DNA of 64,000 nucleotides from assembly GCA_027574665.1 (NCBI GenBank), contig CM050650.1:54915304-54979303 (forward strand). Reading direction: 5' to 3'. The first letter of the stretch is position 1. The number at the start of each line of letters is the position of its first letter. This document shows, one piece after another, positions 13,940 through 28,100 of this stretch. Source of the DNA: Rhynochetos jubatus (taxonomy: Eukaryota; Chordata; Aves; Eurypygiformes; Rhynochetidae). Made by a program: the position numbers and the translations under genes. The notes under the pieces are model-generated. The model saw only the letters and a list, made by a program, of their open reading frames with translations. It had not been told where the DNA came from and did no database searches.

Positions 13940-15652
13940 AGAGTTTGTACTTGATGTGGCTTATTCAAGAAGGGTAAGAAAATAGGTTCTGTGCTGCAAA
14001 ACCAGAAGAACCTGGCACAATGAAAGGCTATAGATTTTCAGACTTCAGGGTAAAACCAGGGGTACAGAGGTGCCCAATTAGGTTTTTTATCTAATGGCCA
14101 CCTTCTGACCCATGAAATGAGCAAATTATTCTGTGTTAATTCCATGCGTTACCTTGAGGGCAATACTTTTCTTAACAGAAAGCTAATGCCATCATCACTG
14201 AAATGGCAGTATTAATTACTCATGTACAAATCTTATGCATTCAAGATAGGCCAGATAAACCAAACGTTCTTCTCTGGACTCTTTGCTGTTATTGGTTTTG
14301 GTTGTTTTGTTTTATTTGGATTTTTAATTTATTTTTTAAATAAATAGTAGCGTTTGATTTTGAAAAATGAGTGGCTTTCTGCTTTGAATGAAATTCTCCC
14401 TCGCCCTGGAGGAACTGTGCCATGAGCCATGGAGGGAAGTTTCTGCTTGTGATTGCATAGCAAGTCGGAGGCCTTAAAGGTTGGGTGGGTGTAATGTGCA
14501 GTTTACTGGCCTTACGGTTTCTTTACTGAAACTGCTGTCTAGAGCTGTAATTGCCAGTATGAATTTTGAAAAATTAGGTTGTTGCTGTAGTAAAATGAAA
14601 CCTAAGCCCTGCACTGTGTGGGTAGCTCTAGTATTGCTTTTCTCACTAAACAGTCACAAGTTTCCCTTTTTCACAGGACAGACGTTGAGAACTTCTTTGA
14701 GTTTGAGGCAAGATTTTGGGTGGACACTTCTTACTGAGATGAAACCCTGAAGTATTGCATTTACCTGCAGCTGCTTTTGTAGATTCTCATGGTGCCTCAC
14801 ACACAGCTTGGGCAGAGAGAAATCTGCATTGCATCGAGGACAGTGTCCTGCAGGGCATCTGGGCAATAAAATGAAACTAGAATTGATATGCCAACAGGAA
14901 GACAGATATCTTATTTTGCTGTTGCACTGACTTGAAAAACAGCTTTGAGTCAGTTCAACAGGGAGTAATATTCTGGCGTGAGCTACAAAGTTTTAGAATG
15001 ACTTATTTTTCCAGTAGAAAAATGGAATTATTTGGCAGCATTCTTCCCTGTGGGAACTCTTTTTTTCGGAACCTGTATTATTTGCATTGGGAAATCATTC
15101 TGGTATCAGTGTTCTTGTACTAGCCACAGAGCTGGTAATTGTTAACTGTTTTTACTTTTTGTTTGACTGTGTTGGCCTTACAGTATTCAAAACCAAAGCC
15201 ACTGTCTGGTATCACTGCGGGATTATTGAGTTTTCCAAAGCCTCCAAACCAGGCTTAGTTCTCAGCTTGGAGATAGCAGGGGCTGCTCCTGACAGGTTTT
15301 TTTTTTAACCTTAGGGAAAATCTTTGGAGTGTTATTTCAGCTCCTGTGCTGAGCCTGGGCAGAACATGTGGTAGCACCAAGCCCAGCACATGAGCACAAG
15401 AAGGTCATGCAGAGGCACGTATGTGAGCAGAGGGTATGTGGTGCCTGTGTAGTAACCCCCAGTGGGGGTTCTCCACTACCTAGAAAGCATTAGACTCACA
15501 GTGGCCCACAAATTGCGGTTTTCTGGTTGTCTTCTGGTTAAAATAGAGCTGTGGCAGTTTTGTGTGCATAAAGCTTTAATAGTACCTGTTGTCTACTTTT
15601 GTGCTGTGTGGAGCAGCAACCGTAAACCCACTTCTTCTGTTTATTTTTTTAG

Positions 15653-15691
15653 ATGACTTCCACTTACCTCTTGACGTTTTACCAGCTGTGA
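15653..15691 (+). promoter_or_regulatory. 12-codon upstream ORF at the exon start
   Basis: An ATG occupies the first three bases of the exon and opens a frame of 12 codons closed by TGA at 15689-15691. It is out of frame with the main start at 15772. It is the only ATG in this exon before the main start, and 80 nt separate its stop from that start, which would allow reinitiation. Its Kozak context depends on the unseen upstream exon. Function is inferred, not shown. Confidence 0.5.
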
Positions 15692-15771
15692 CGGAGGCCC
15701 TTGACTCCAAGGCAAAAGGGGAAGATTTGCACAAGGAGAGCAGACCTTTCCGCTACTGTGAAAAGAAAACC
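15653..15771 (+). other. PLEKHG1: PLEKHG1 5' UTR part of first coding exon
   Basis: The exon opens right after the acceptor AG at 15651-15652. The first 119 bases precede the initiator ATG. In the main frame they are open all the way back to the splice site, so an N-terminally extended protein is formally possible if an upstream exon supplies an in-frame ATG. The exon's first three bases are themselves an ATG in another frame (see the upstream ORF entry). Confidence 0.7.
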
Positions 15772-16191
15772 ATGGACCTGTCAGACAGTGACCGTCCCGT
15801 CAGCTTTAGCTCCACTTCCTCCTCTGCTTCCTCCAGGGACAGCCACTGCTCTTTTGGAAGCAGAACAACCTTGGTTTCAAACAGCCACTTGGGCTTGTTC
15901 AACCAGGATAAAGAAACGGGTGCCATCAGGTTAGAACTGGTCCCAGCCAGACGGTTTTCCAGCAACAAGCCACGCAAAAACTCCCCTGCAGAGCAAGAGG
16001 ATCCTGAGGAAAGCCTTGAAAAAAGGCTAAGCATGTCAAGGAAAGCAGAACCAAAAGGAGCAAGCAAAAACTGTGCAATGTCCTTGGTCACAGAGCCCAC
16101 CAGTCCCAAGCTCCTCTACGTAGACAGAGTCGTCCAAGAGATTCTGGAGACAGAGAGGATGTATGTGCAGGACCTAAAAAGCATTGTCAAG
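15772..16191 (+). CDS. PLEKHG1: PLEKHG1 coding exon 1 (residues 1-140)
   Basis: Encodes the Ser-rich N-terminus, a basic/acidic linker, and from about residue 112 the conserved start of the DH domain ([20 protein letters not shown], continuing [10 protein letters not shown]). This is conserved region 1, with Glu123 and the Thr127-Glu128 pair. The exon ends in phase 0 at AAG|GTAGGA. The minus-strand open frame across 15753-16109 is a shadow of this exon. Confidence 0.96.
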
Positions 16192-19100
16192 GTAGGAGTC
16201 TTGGTTAAGATGGAGTTAACTGTTCCATAATGCTAGTTTTTACATTGTTTGATTTCACAGCAAGACAGATGGACCTGACAATGGAACTGGCATTTGCTAG
16301 TCTTTATAAATTAGTGTAACATCATTGTTCTTGTGTGTTTCTAGCTTTTATTTGATTAAATAAATCTAAGCTGTTACTACATGTTCGTAAAGAAATAACA
16401 GAAAAAATAAAAACATTCTACGATTCACAGCAGTAATGAACAACGAGTGGTAAACTCTCTGCAGTAATGTTTATGAACGAAAAAATGGAGAGTGCTGTTT
16501 CCTAGAATGTACAACAAGAAGCAAACAGCAAACAGCAAACATCTTGTTTGCCCTTCTAACTGCTTTATCTGAAGGGTCTCACTTATCAATTCTTCCCCCC
16601 ACCCCCTACCCCCCCAAAAAAAAATCCTAGTCCTGCAGGTTCTTTTCCTGCCTTTTTCTCTCTCCCTTTCATGCAGCTCACAGCTGCAGTCTGTTCACTC
16701 CATGTCCTTGGCCTGTAGTATTGAATATGGCTTGTGTATTTGCTGGAAAACCCTATTGTTTGGCTATTATATGAAGGAATTATGTTTTCCTTAACGCTAA
16801 TTCTGAATGGTTGGTGCTAATAAATGGTTGTAGCATTTATTAGCCGTGGTGAAGTTTTTGTCCAATCCCCACATGAACAGCATCTTGCATTCCCCCATCC
16901 TAGTAGTGAGAAAATATGGATGAGTCCTTCTGTGGGTTGTTCTGCTCACTTTCTTGTAACAGTGACATCAGGGTCATACTCTTTTGTATTTTTGAAGATG
17001 ACACTTAAGTCCCTTGGCTATTGTTTGTAGTCGTACTTGACCTAGGTGTGTACAGGTACCCACAGGATTTCTTGGGAGGTGCATGTTTAATGTGCTGTTT
17101 ATAGACTATATAGCTTTAGGTAGCTGTATGAGGCTATCTGCAAAAGGAGATATTAGTCAGATGGAGACATTCACACCACCCGCAGTTCCAACCTGCTTGG
17201 TGTTCCCCAGGCTATGACCAGGGAAAAAAACTAAGGCTTTGAAAACACAAATGCATGTCATGATTGAACACAACTCCCCCACCAACACAAAGTTCTCACC
17301 AAGGTGGCTTTTTCTGCAAAACTTAATTGGTTTCTGCAGCTGGTGCTGTTTCACTACATTGAGCTGTTTCATTTTGGAGTGCTCAAGGTTGTCATGCTAC
17401 AGAAGCAAGCCAGCTTCTGTGCATAGTCACCGTTCACTAGGCATGACCTCTGTGGTTTTGGAAACCTTGCACCTCGCTCTTCCTCCCATGCAGTGAACTG
17501 TACAACAAGAGAAACCGGTAACTATCATTAAAATCTTGAAACAGATTTTCCATTTAAAAGTAGGAAGGCCAACAGATGCTTGCTAGAAATACTTTAAGCA
17601 TCACTACAGTAGATGTAGAGTACGTGAGGCAAGTGCTCTTGAAGTTACGAAAGAACTAGAGGAATTGCCTGTGAAATGCCCAAGCATATTTCCTGCAGCA
17701 ACTAATTAATGAATCTCTGTGTGGCAGTAGGCAGCCTATTTGAGAGATGGAGTAGTTGGCAGTGGGGCTTCTCTAGGGTAGGCGTTGAGGATCTGAGGGC
17801 TTCAAAGGAGCTCCTTCCCAGATGGTGAGGGCAGCAGGGAACCAACCACCTAAGCCTGTGCAGCGTGTTCTTCCCTTGGTTTCAGGGGAGGGAGGTGTCA
17901 CTGGAAGCATGTTAGAGGCAAGCATCTTACATGTTTCTCAAGCTTCCTTTCTCCAAAAGTTACCTTAGCAATGCTGCAGTGATTTACCTAACCAAGGGTT
18001 GGGAGAAGGTTGGGAAGACTCCACAGACATCTGTCAGAGTGCTGTAGCCCTTTAGGATTTGGTTATCTGAGCCTCTGACTTGAGGCCATTTAGCTTGTCA
18101 GCCAGATGACTGGGGCCGAGCCAAATGAAGATGAAGGGAAGCAGCTCGATCTGTCTTATTTTCCAGATAAGCACGGGTCAGATTTTGGCAGCTGGTTAGG
18201 AAATGGGATGAGAAGGGGAAAAGGGGAGCTGGGGAAAGGTCAAAGGACAACTGCTGCCCAAGAAGGGTGTGGGACATGAAGAGATACATGAAGGTGGGAG
18301 CTGGTGGAGGAAAACATAAGAAAATGAACCAGTGCTAAGTGGAGAGAGAAAATCATTAGGGGGAAAACAATATGAGGAAATGAGAGAAAAACCAAGAAGT
18401 GGAAAGTCAAAGGGAGTATGAAGTTGGAATTGGAGCTCTCTAGTGAGTTTTGCAGCTGACTGCAATACAGCAGCTTATGTACAGAGACTAAAAATAGTAA
18501 GGAGTCTGTTTTGGGGTGGGGTTTTTTGGCAGAGGAAGGGAAGGAGGAAGAGAAACAGGGCAACCCGGGTACAAAGAGCTAAAAGCTCAATAAATGTCAG
18601 ACTGAGGATGGCAAGTGCAAATAATGCAAATGCACTGTTATAGTGCCTGTAGCTGTCATGGTTACGTTAAATGCACTCTCACAGTGGTATCAGCCTGTTG
18701 AAAACATCTAGATCCACGCATGAACCTCAGCCATTTGGTACAAGAAATCCTATCAGTAAAATAATATCAGTAAAAAAGTCATTGGCATCTGTACAGTAAT
18801 TAGAGGGGAGGGAAGCATGTGTTGCTAGTGCATCTCACAAATATTCGATGCAAATGGAGGTTGAGCTCTGGAAATCTTGAACTCTCTCTTAAGTCTGGAG
18901 GACTTGATGTGAATGAGTTCCTCTACCCTTTCACTTGAGACATGACATTTTTTTAAACCATCCCTGGTGGGCTAGTTGAAGTCTGTGTCCTGTCTCCTCT
19001 CCAGATCTTTTGGTCACTACCTTTTTTTTTTCTTTTTTTTTTTCAATAATATATTTAAGACTCCTCATTCAAACCTCTGTACCCAGAAAGTCCCATTCTC

Positions 19101-22100
19101 TCCTCTGCACGGTTTTCTGCCTATGGTCTCCCTGCCTTTCTGTCCTAAGTCTTCCCCCAGTAAATCACATCCTCATCCCATGTCAGTCTGTATTGACTCA
19201 TCCCTCATGTGATTTATCACTTTTTAGTCTTTCTCTTTCCCATGTTCTTAGTGTCTGCTGACTCCAGATCTCTCTCCATAGTTGTCTTGGCAGGTCGGAA
19301 GAGTCTCACAGTCCTTTTGCCAGGTCTGTTGTAGTTCTCCCTCTGTAACTCAGCTTTTTGTTCAGTCTTCCTTTTCTTCAGACAATGTTTTCATCACCAT
19401 TCCTAATTTTTCTGCCCTCTTAAGTTCTCCTAGCATTCAGCCTCCATCTTCTGGTATCCATCAAGCTTTGTTCCCGTTCTCTCCTTCCCATCTTTCTTGT
19501 AGGACTCCTCTGTGTCTCCTCTGCCCTGGAATTGCACAGCAGGCTTCTCCACATTGCATAAGGTTTGCAGAGGGTCACTGAGACATAGGAACGATCTTTT
19601 GACTGCTCTTGCTTCAGACGAGCAGAGCTGAACCAGATGTGACTGGCAGCATCCAAGAATGGCAATTGTGGGTTAAGACCTCGCGAAGCCTGAGCTCAAA
19701 CCTGCCAAGGACCATTGCTAAAAGTTCCTACTGGGGATATGCGAATTTGAGAGGTTCCTTCCCCTTCCCTACACGTCCACCCCGCAACAGTCAAATATGT
19801 GGAGATTTGGACAAAGACAGCAAAAGGCATACTCTCGGAAACAAAGTCTCCATTATGCTCTAGTCTGCCACTGCCCCTCCTTGAGATGTGCGGGTACGGT
19901 TCGTGTCCCTGCCAGTCAGCTTGTCTTCTCAGGGGAAAGGTCACCACAATTGTTTGACATGAGCAAAGGGAAAAAAAGGGTGTTCTTTCTCAAAAAGGCC
20001 TGGGGGGAATGCTTTTGCTGAACTGTCCTAAAACAACAAAGAGGCAGGTTTCTGGCATGGGAAACTTCATCCAAGACGAGCAAGTCAGTCAAAGTTACAT
20101 ACCCCTTGGGAGGGGCGGGGGGAAGCCTTGTAAGGGGAAATAGTGGACGTTTGCAGTAGATACGTGCTGCGGCACCACTGATTAAGGGAAGCCCTTCTGA
20201 GAGGATGTGAGTATTGGAGTTTTATTGTTCCCAGTTTCCTGCCTCCCAGTGTAGTGGTTAGAGGATGTCTCTTTCTGTATTTTAGGCAATTAGTTAAAAA
20301 GACAGGTCTGAAGACTGCGTGTGCACATTGTCACTTCCTGTGGTGTGTTAGCACTGGCTTTTCGGAAAGCATAGCTCTAAGATAAAGTTAATTCCTCCTA
20401 GGTTGAGAAGGTGGTAATCCCAATATAGCTAAGGCATCCCAGAATCTTTGTTCCCACATTATACTTAATTTCCATTTGCAACCTCTTTTTCTATGACTGC
20501 TGACCTACATGCTTGAGGAAGGAGCCTTTAGATGTTACTCTGGAAGAGTACTTCTGTTTCACAGTACAGAATTCCAGCACCCACCAAAATGAAATGGTTC
20601 GATGAGCAGAGCTGCCCCTTGTGAGCATTTTGCAGATGAGAAGTTTCACAGGGTGCTTGAATGGAAAGTTTATTGGACATTATTGAGAAGACAACCATGA
20701 TGTGAGAGTCCCTCCTGTATACCAGTCCCTCGTGTATAAACATCCTAAATTTTATGGCACTGCTGTAATCATCGGACTGTAATGATGGCATTCTTCTGAG
20801 TATTTTGCCCCTTTTGTTTCACTCAGTATAGGGAGCAGTAATGTGTGGTGTCACAATTAGTATTTTTCTTCAGTCCATTAAGGCCAGAAGTTAGCATACG
20901 ATATCAATGACTGCAAAACTGTGGAGCAATACTGCAGCTCTGTGTGTAGGCACTGCAGGCTTCCAAGTCAAGTCTGCCTGACAGAGTTTGCTGACATACT
21001 TGCATTTATTTGTCTTAAATCTTCAGCACACAAGAGGGAACGTGGGTGATGAGTGCGTGACTTTAGGGAGTTTACTTTTAATTTCTTTGTGAACAGAGTG
21101 ATGATTTAGAAACAGGCTCTCCTGTGGGGCCAGCTGCAGAGACATTCCCATACAGAGATAAGAGACATGCAGTTTACATTCAGAGTAAAACAGTGATATT
21201 CATAGTGAGATTCTTCCTTCTCTGAAATTTGTCTTGCTACAACATTAAAAAGCAGTTAAAAGCAGGTTAGCACACATGCTGTTCTGGCTAGGGATGGATC
21301 CTTCTGTTTTTAAAAATGTGGCTGAGCAATTTAAATTACCAGCAAAACAAATAGGATGATCATGACAGTGTAAGTTTAACTGTGATTAGTATTTGATATA
21401 CTTTTGAGCTGATGAACTTTATTTTTTTTAACTTATTTTTTCGTCCATGAAGAAAGAGCTGTGTTAAGTTCTGGTTGACCTCCTTGGGGAAAACATGGCT
21501 TAAAAATAAGGAAGGCTTTCTCCAGTAATATTGAGTTATGATAGCTGAAACAAAATTGTGCTTGAGGATCTCAGTATGTATCTAAAAGGCCTTCTTGAAG
21601 TCCATGAAGTTTAAACAGAGTTACAGCAGTATAACTGGAGAAGAAAAACGTTCCACTTAAATTGTCTGTAATGAATTTGGAAGCAACTGTATTGGAGAAT
21701 GTTAATGCTTTATTTCTGGAGCTGCTGTTGGAAAAAAACAGGACCATAATCCCCACTGGAGACTGCTGAGAGGTGAGTTATCTAGTAACACCTCCAGGTA
21801 TGTTACCAAACAGGTGTAAATGGGTGGTCTGGCTACCCTGAAAGAAGTACCTAAAGTAAGTCAGACTTCTTTCTCCTGAGGCAGGTAGGACTATCCAGTT
21901 TTCCCTTCAGACTACTTGCTGCCTGGACGTGAGCCATATTAAACATCCTAAAGCAACTTAAGGTGATGGAAGTACACACAAACTGTTGTTCGTCTGTGTG
22001 TCTTAAATAGTTTTAGATGAGGTTATTTCTGAAACTCCAAGATCCTGAACAAAAATATTTTGCCAGCTACGTATGCTTTAAGCTTCTTGTCATCTGTACC

Positions 22101-25100
22101 CTTTAATGAAACCAAAACAAAACCCAAACCTTGTTTTTCTGGGCATATGAGAAGGAGGATTCTGGGCTTCAGAAAAAGATGTTTTAGAGCTCTACAATAG
22201 GAATTTGTTGTGTTGTTCACAACCAGAAGTAACCTAACCAACCTTTTATGTGGGGAAGGCAACTGTTTATGCTGGGGCGTGAGCAGGGAGCTGTTAGTAA
22301 ACTAACCTCATAGGAAATACGCAAAGCCAAGGTTAAATATACTGATGTGTGTGTTTTCTTATCTGCATCATCACTACTCTCTCTTATTTCTGCTGGTAAC
22401 ATTCATAAATGTCTCATTCAGCACGTTCCCAGGTATTTGAAAGACGCTGGATAAGATGTCATCGCTGCCTTGTGTTTTCTTTACCTCTGTTTTGCATCCA
22501 GTTCTTATCTTACAGCTAGATTGTAGAAACTTGTTGGGACAGGGACCGTCTTTGTCAGGTGATGGCTGAGCTTCAGCATGTGGCTGGGCTGCATATTTCA
22601 GGACAGCACAAAGACAGCTCTGAGGAAGCAGGTTCGTAGAGGGGGGACAGCAGAACTGGGAGGCATAGGTGTGAGAGGCAGGAGGCCTAACTAAGCACAT
22701 AGCAGTCTCTCCCTCTTTTTCCACTCTCACCACTCCCACGGATTAAGGTGTGGAGGTAGCTGCTGGGTTTTGTGGGTTTATAAGACCATTTTGTAAATAA
22801 GACACTTTTTAAAAGTTTTCACTTGTAAGCCACCTGCTACTACAAGATTCCATTTCGTTGCTGTTTATATATTAATATTAAAAGCCATCCATAAGTCTCT
22901 GAGAATCATATGGTTACTAAGGTTAAGATAAATGTGGGGTTAGGATGTGTGCAGATTTTCTCCCATTATGCTTGGTTTGTATTTTCATTCTTTGGAAAAC
23001 GGACTCTTTCAGTTTCCCTTCTTGTGTTTTAAAATATTTAAAATAAACATTTATCTTCTGGAATGCCTCCTGAAACTTGTAAGGTGTCAAGATCTCCTTT
23101 AAAGTATGTTAACATTCATTTGCCTTGCAAACTGGGGAAAGTTTGTTTGACAGGGCAAGGGTCTACAGCACGAGACTCATGTTCCTTTCCTGGGTGACTC
23201 ACACATTCAAAGGCTCAGTGTGCCTTAACAATTGTCCGTGCTTTGCTTGAGTTCAATCAGTTTATAATCAGACCAACTAAGCTGTGTTGTGAGAATTAAT
23301 TTATGTATGTCCTGATGAACTTTGAGATGAATTATTTTTTTAAACATGTAATTATTAAACCTTTTCAGCTGCTACTTTTTAAAGCAGGTCTAGGTTATTA
23401 AATGATAATTATGGTGATGATTGATGTCAAGCCTTAGTTGCAGCCTTAGATTTAGAAATCTTTAGAGCACTTACTTCATCTGCCTATCAACCTCAAACTA
23501 TTTGACATACTGATTACTGTTTAATGTTTTCATTTGGCTGTCCTCATTACTGTAGCTTATTTCTTCTTATTATTTACTCTTAACTTTAGGAAGTCAGTTA
23601 GATATGGGCCTCACATAGCTCTTTAATGAAATGTCAGTAAACTACTGATGGCATTTGTTATCATCCTGTGATCTCCATCTGCTCTCTGAACTTGCCTCTT
23701 GCTGCACCTCTGAGCAGTGACACTGAGTGCCAGCTTCTAGGAAAAATTCCTGGAGCTGTGATTTAGGACTGGTTGCTGGCTGATGTCCAAAGGTAAACGT
23801 GGGATGTTTTTAATCCAGTGGGTTAAAACTTCACTAATACAGTGTGCTGAAGTGTCTAACTGGGATCACGTGGGAGTTTGTTCCCAGTGATTTACCTGTA
23901 TCTTCTTTACAGGTAGTGGACAATTTAGAGGACTTGTCTGTGTACAATCCATGAATCCCAGTTTTGGCTTATAAGTGTCTTTTTAAGATGAGAGATTTTA
24001 ACATGAAATTCCTGCAGTTGTTGAACAGGGGAATATTATTGAACTTTGAATGTGTTTCATTAGAGCAAGAATTCACTTCAGCAAAGAAGGCAAGAGCTGT
24101 GAAAGCAGTCCATCCAGGCTGGCAGTTCAATGCTGGATGAGCTGGTGGCAGGCTTTGACCCTCCAGAGAGCTTTGTAGATGCAGTGTTCCTTCAAAACTG
24201 GCGCATGGGACAAAGACAATGCTAGAAGAAAGCAGGCATTGGGCAAAAATAAAGGACGTAAACCCCTACACCGGTGGAGAAGACATTGTAGGACATGTGC
24301 CTCCTTCCACCCTAGTCCTAGGAGGGAGCTGCGGGGCAGTGCTGGAAGCTGACATGGACATCCTCTGACACTGGGGCAGGGGCAAGAGTGTGCCCAGAGC
24401 CTGCTTTTAGAAGGTCAGACTCTAAAGTGCTGAGGGGGAAGGCACAGCTGGAGAAAGCTAGGCTGCTACCTCCCAGCCGTGCATAGTGGTGAGGCTGTGG
24501 TCCTAGCCCAGGGATCCTATGGATGAACTCAGTGCAACAACCTCGGGAGTGTTGAGGGACCTCTCACTGACGAGGTTCTCCGGGGCAAATGCTTCAGTTC
24601 AGTTCCAGGGACGAGCTGTGCCCTGACAACTTGATGTCCTGTGACAAGATCTCCTGACTGTTATGGTGTTGACATTGATGTGCCCCAGAAATTTCTGACT
24701 TTGTATACAACCCCACCTGTGCACATGTTCTTCATGGACACAACTGTTCAAAGGCAGCCTAAACCAAAGAAAGCGTGTGTTTTAGAGGCGCAAGGCATAG
24801 TGTTAGGACTCAGGAATTCCTCACTGCTAATTTTGGCTGACACGTACTCCCCCTGTGGCTTTCCACGCATGTGGATGAAGTCAAGGGGACCTACTAGGGG
24901 TCACTGCTTCCAATCCTTAGTATCTGCAAATGGGGCCGTGTTTTAACTTCTATAATATAGGTGAGGAAGTCACACTGGTTGTAGAAAATCTGTCACTCAG
25001 GAATGAGAAAAGATTTTTTTCTTCACCTTCTCTTATGTAGGTAAAATTTAAGTAAATACTGTTAACTTTAACTTATTTGTAGACCCCTAACTATGAAAAC

Positions 25101-28100
25101 TGTAGGGAGAAGTCTGTCACGATCATTTTGCTCTGCAGTGTTAAACAGTGGAAAGAAAACTTAAATGTGCTTCTCTATTTTTAGTCTTTCTTCATACCAT
25201 GCTCTCACAAGTGCTCTCACCATCAATCTTTGCCCTTTCTACATGCAGTCAGCCAAGTATCGTCTTACTGTATCATGACACCTGCTTTATTGCTGTTACT
25301 CACCGGCTGTGTGTGAGCCGACTGCACGTGTAAATTGGGTACTTCTGAGGAAGCTGGTCATAAACACAGCTGAGTGCGATACGGCTTTTGCCACCACCTC
25401 CACCCGAGACCTGGGGAGAGGAATGATGCCAGCGAGGTGGCCTCCTGCCAGTTAGAATCATAGAATCTTTTAGGTTGGAAAGACCATTAAAGATGACATC
25501 AAGTCCAGCCATTCACCTAGGACTGCCAAGTCCACCACTAGACCATGTCCTTAAGTGCCACATCCACAAGTCCTTTAAGTACCTCCAGGGATGATGACTC
25601 CAACCACCTGCCTGGGCAGCCTGTTGCAACGCCTGACAACCCTTTGGTGAAGAAATTTTTCCCAATATTCACTGTAAACCTTCCCTGGCACAACTTAAGG
25701 CTGTTTCCTCTTGTCCTATCACTTGTCACTTGAGAAAAAGAGACCAACACCCACCTCTCTGCTGCAGTCATCTTTTTTAAAAAAACCCACTGAATACCAC
25801 CCCCTACTCTCCATGAAATGTAGAAGGTGGAAAGACATGCTCAGAGAATTTTTCTTCCTTATTTAATTTTCTGATTTTGCATGTAGAGAAGCTACCTGGT
25901 GGACAGCACAAGAATTTTTTGAGATTTGATTTACTGGCATCATTAATGTGCAACATCTGTAGCAGAAACGAAATATCGTTATGATTCTTATGGCACTCAA
26001 ACTGTACTACAGTTACAAATATGCTTATCAGTTAAACCTAAATATTAAGTTGCTTTAGCCTACTGTATGACAACATGGTTGTTATTTGCAGCCTGGGTTA
26101 GTGGTTGCGTTACATGGGAGCACGAGATGCTTGCTGCTAGGCAGAGAATTCTCTCCATTAGGGGAAAGAGCATTTGAAAAGCTCCTGCCCTCTCTGTTGA
26201 CTCATACAGGTAAGACGTGGAAGCACAGCCTCCTGTGGAAGAGTTTCAGAAGTGGGAGGTTAAGGGTGCTAATTACCTTAACGGGCAAGGGTTTCTGCCT
26301 GCCGCATTGGAACATGCCAGGTTGTCTCTGGAGGACTGAGAGAATGGCAAGGGCTTGGACATGGGATGGGAGGTGGGAAATGGCTTTAAGAATAATTGGG
26401 CAAGCATTTTCACTCTCAGAAGGGAAGGATGGTTTCAGCCAAAATGAGGCTGCCGATAGACATGTGACCAGTTTGACTAGTTACAGACACTGAAGAGGAA
26501 GAATGCGGAAGATGGAAGATGAGGGGAGAGGAAAGCAGAAATTTGTTAAGTTTTAAGTTTGGCTGCATGAAATGCTTTGCTACAGGTGTCTCCAAGTAAA
26601 GTTTGCAAATTGCATGAGACCTGCACTAAAATAGTGGGCTTGTCTTACTTCATCATAGAAGGGGATGACAACAAAGATAAGTATGTGTTTTAAGGAGAAA
26701 TCCTGACAAAAGGGTTTGATATGGGAAGGAGGTGGGTTTGATTTAGGTCGCAATCAGTCCTTGGACTCACATAGCCAAAAGAACCAGAGCAAGAAAGCAA
26801 AGTATGTCTGCTTTACAAGTGCACCTTTGCTTTGAATAGTTGAAAAGAGCTGCAGTGGCCTGCTCTGACCCTAATTCAGCATCCTTGAACCACCTCTTGT
26901 GGATAGTACCCTATTTTTTTGACCCACAAGGCTTTCAGAGTATGTTTCTGTATATGCCAAATAAATCTGTAAATAAAATGAATAATAAGAAAAAAGAATA
27001 GAGGAAAATTCAGGCAAAAGGGGAATTGGTACAGATTACAATTACTCATGTAATTGGCAGGGTGACCAATGGGGAGCATGTTATGGCAGTTATTCTCTTG
27101 TACAACTGTTGCCCAGCTTTGTCTTTGGTTGCAAGCGATGGTTTGGTCAGCATGGCTCTAGCTACCAGGCTACAAACGGGATCCAGTTTGTGGTGTGTTT
27201 TCCTTCTGGCCTGCAGCCTTTTCCTCGAAGTACTGTGCAAATAGTGCTTAAGTGCCCCAGGCTGCTGAAGCATTTCAGTGGTTCCTCTTCTGCTCAGCCA
27301 TCAGATTTGGGCTATATGCATCTGTGCTGGGTGGAGAGGCGTCAGGCAGAAATATGCCCATGAGGATGGTATAACATATAGGAGTAACAGCACAGATCTA
27401 AGGAGTATCGGAAAACTGGGTTCTGAGTGATGTTATGGCACTGCCTGGACTTAGGTCCTGCTTGTTTTAATATTACATATTCCTCCTCAGTCTGCAGGAC
27501 TAGAAATCATCAGAGTTTTCATAAGTACCTGGTGTTAAGCTTTTTTTTGGTCAGAGACTGAGTTTTTCTGATATAAGTGCTCAGCTCTTGAGCCACAGTG
27601 TGTTGCTGAAGTCCAGAGACATACAGCGGCTTTGCTTTCTCCTGCAGCCTGTGTTTAGCCATTGGAGAGCAAAGTTTCCTGGTGGGTAGAATCCTTTTTT
27701 TCTTCTTTTTTTTTGGCATTGATATTTAATAAAATTTATAGGATCTTGTGTGCCTGCCTCTTGGAAAGGTGTACATACGCAACAACACTGCTCTTTCAAC
27801 GATTTTTCTTATCTTTGGTGATATCCGTATATGCACAGTCCTGCCCTGTAAAGGGATTACTGAGAACTTCTAATAGTATACATGTTTCTTGCAGGGCAGC
27901 ATAAAAATTGATTCTTGTTTTATGAGGCAGTGTGGCTTTTTCTCATTTTTTTAGCATTACCATTAACGTTACTCATTTTAATGTGTAATTTTAACATTGC
28001 CACATCAATGGCTGACTTATTATTTATTGTTGTTCAGCCTGTAGTCTGCTTTTAAGCTGAGTGCATGTCTGCTTTCAAAGGAAAAGCTGGTGGCTAGATG

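Larger units (their letters stand above)
1..15652. other. non-coding DNA, probably 5'-UTR intron of PLEKHG1
   Basis: I see no convincing exon here. The stretch ends in a splice acceptor (a T run followed by AG at 15651-15652), so at least its 3' part is intron upstream of the first coding exon. In mammals the non-coding first exons of PLEKHG1 lie far upstream, which fits. Open frames are short (mostly below 120 codons), occur on both strands and resemble no family I know. Visible structures are homopolymer tracts (C18 at 4621, T20 at 7829, T20 at 13920), a pyrimidine-rich patch at 9400-9540 and a moderately GC-rich patch near 12000-12250. A small 5'-UTR exon could be hidden here and cannot be recognised without transcript data. 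Confidence 0.7.

Noticed and set aside
13920..13941. T20 followed by AG as a splice acceptor of a hidden exon
   Set aside because: The sequence after it has no matching PLEKHG1 coding content, and a non-coding exon cannot be shown without transcripts.
15753..16109. 118-codon minus-strand frame over PLEKHG1 exon 1
   Set aside because: Shadow of a clearly conserved + strand coding exon.
26086..26493. 135-codon + strand frame in intron 1
   Set aside because: No family resemblance, no splice or promoter context; consistent with chance in a GC-richer patch.
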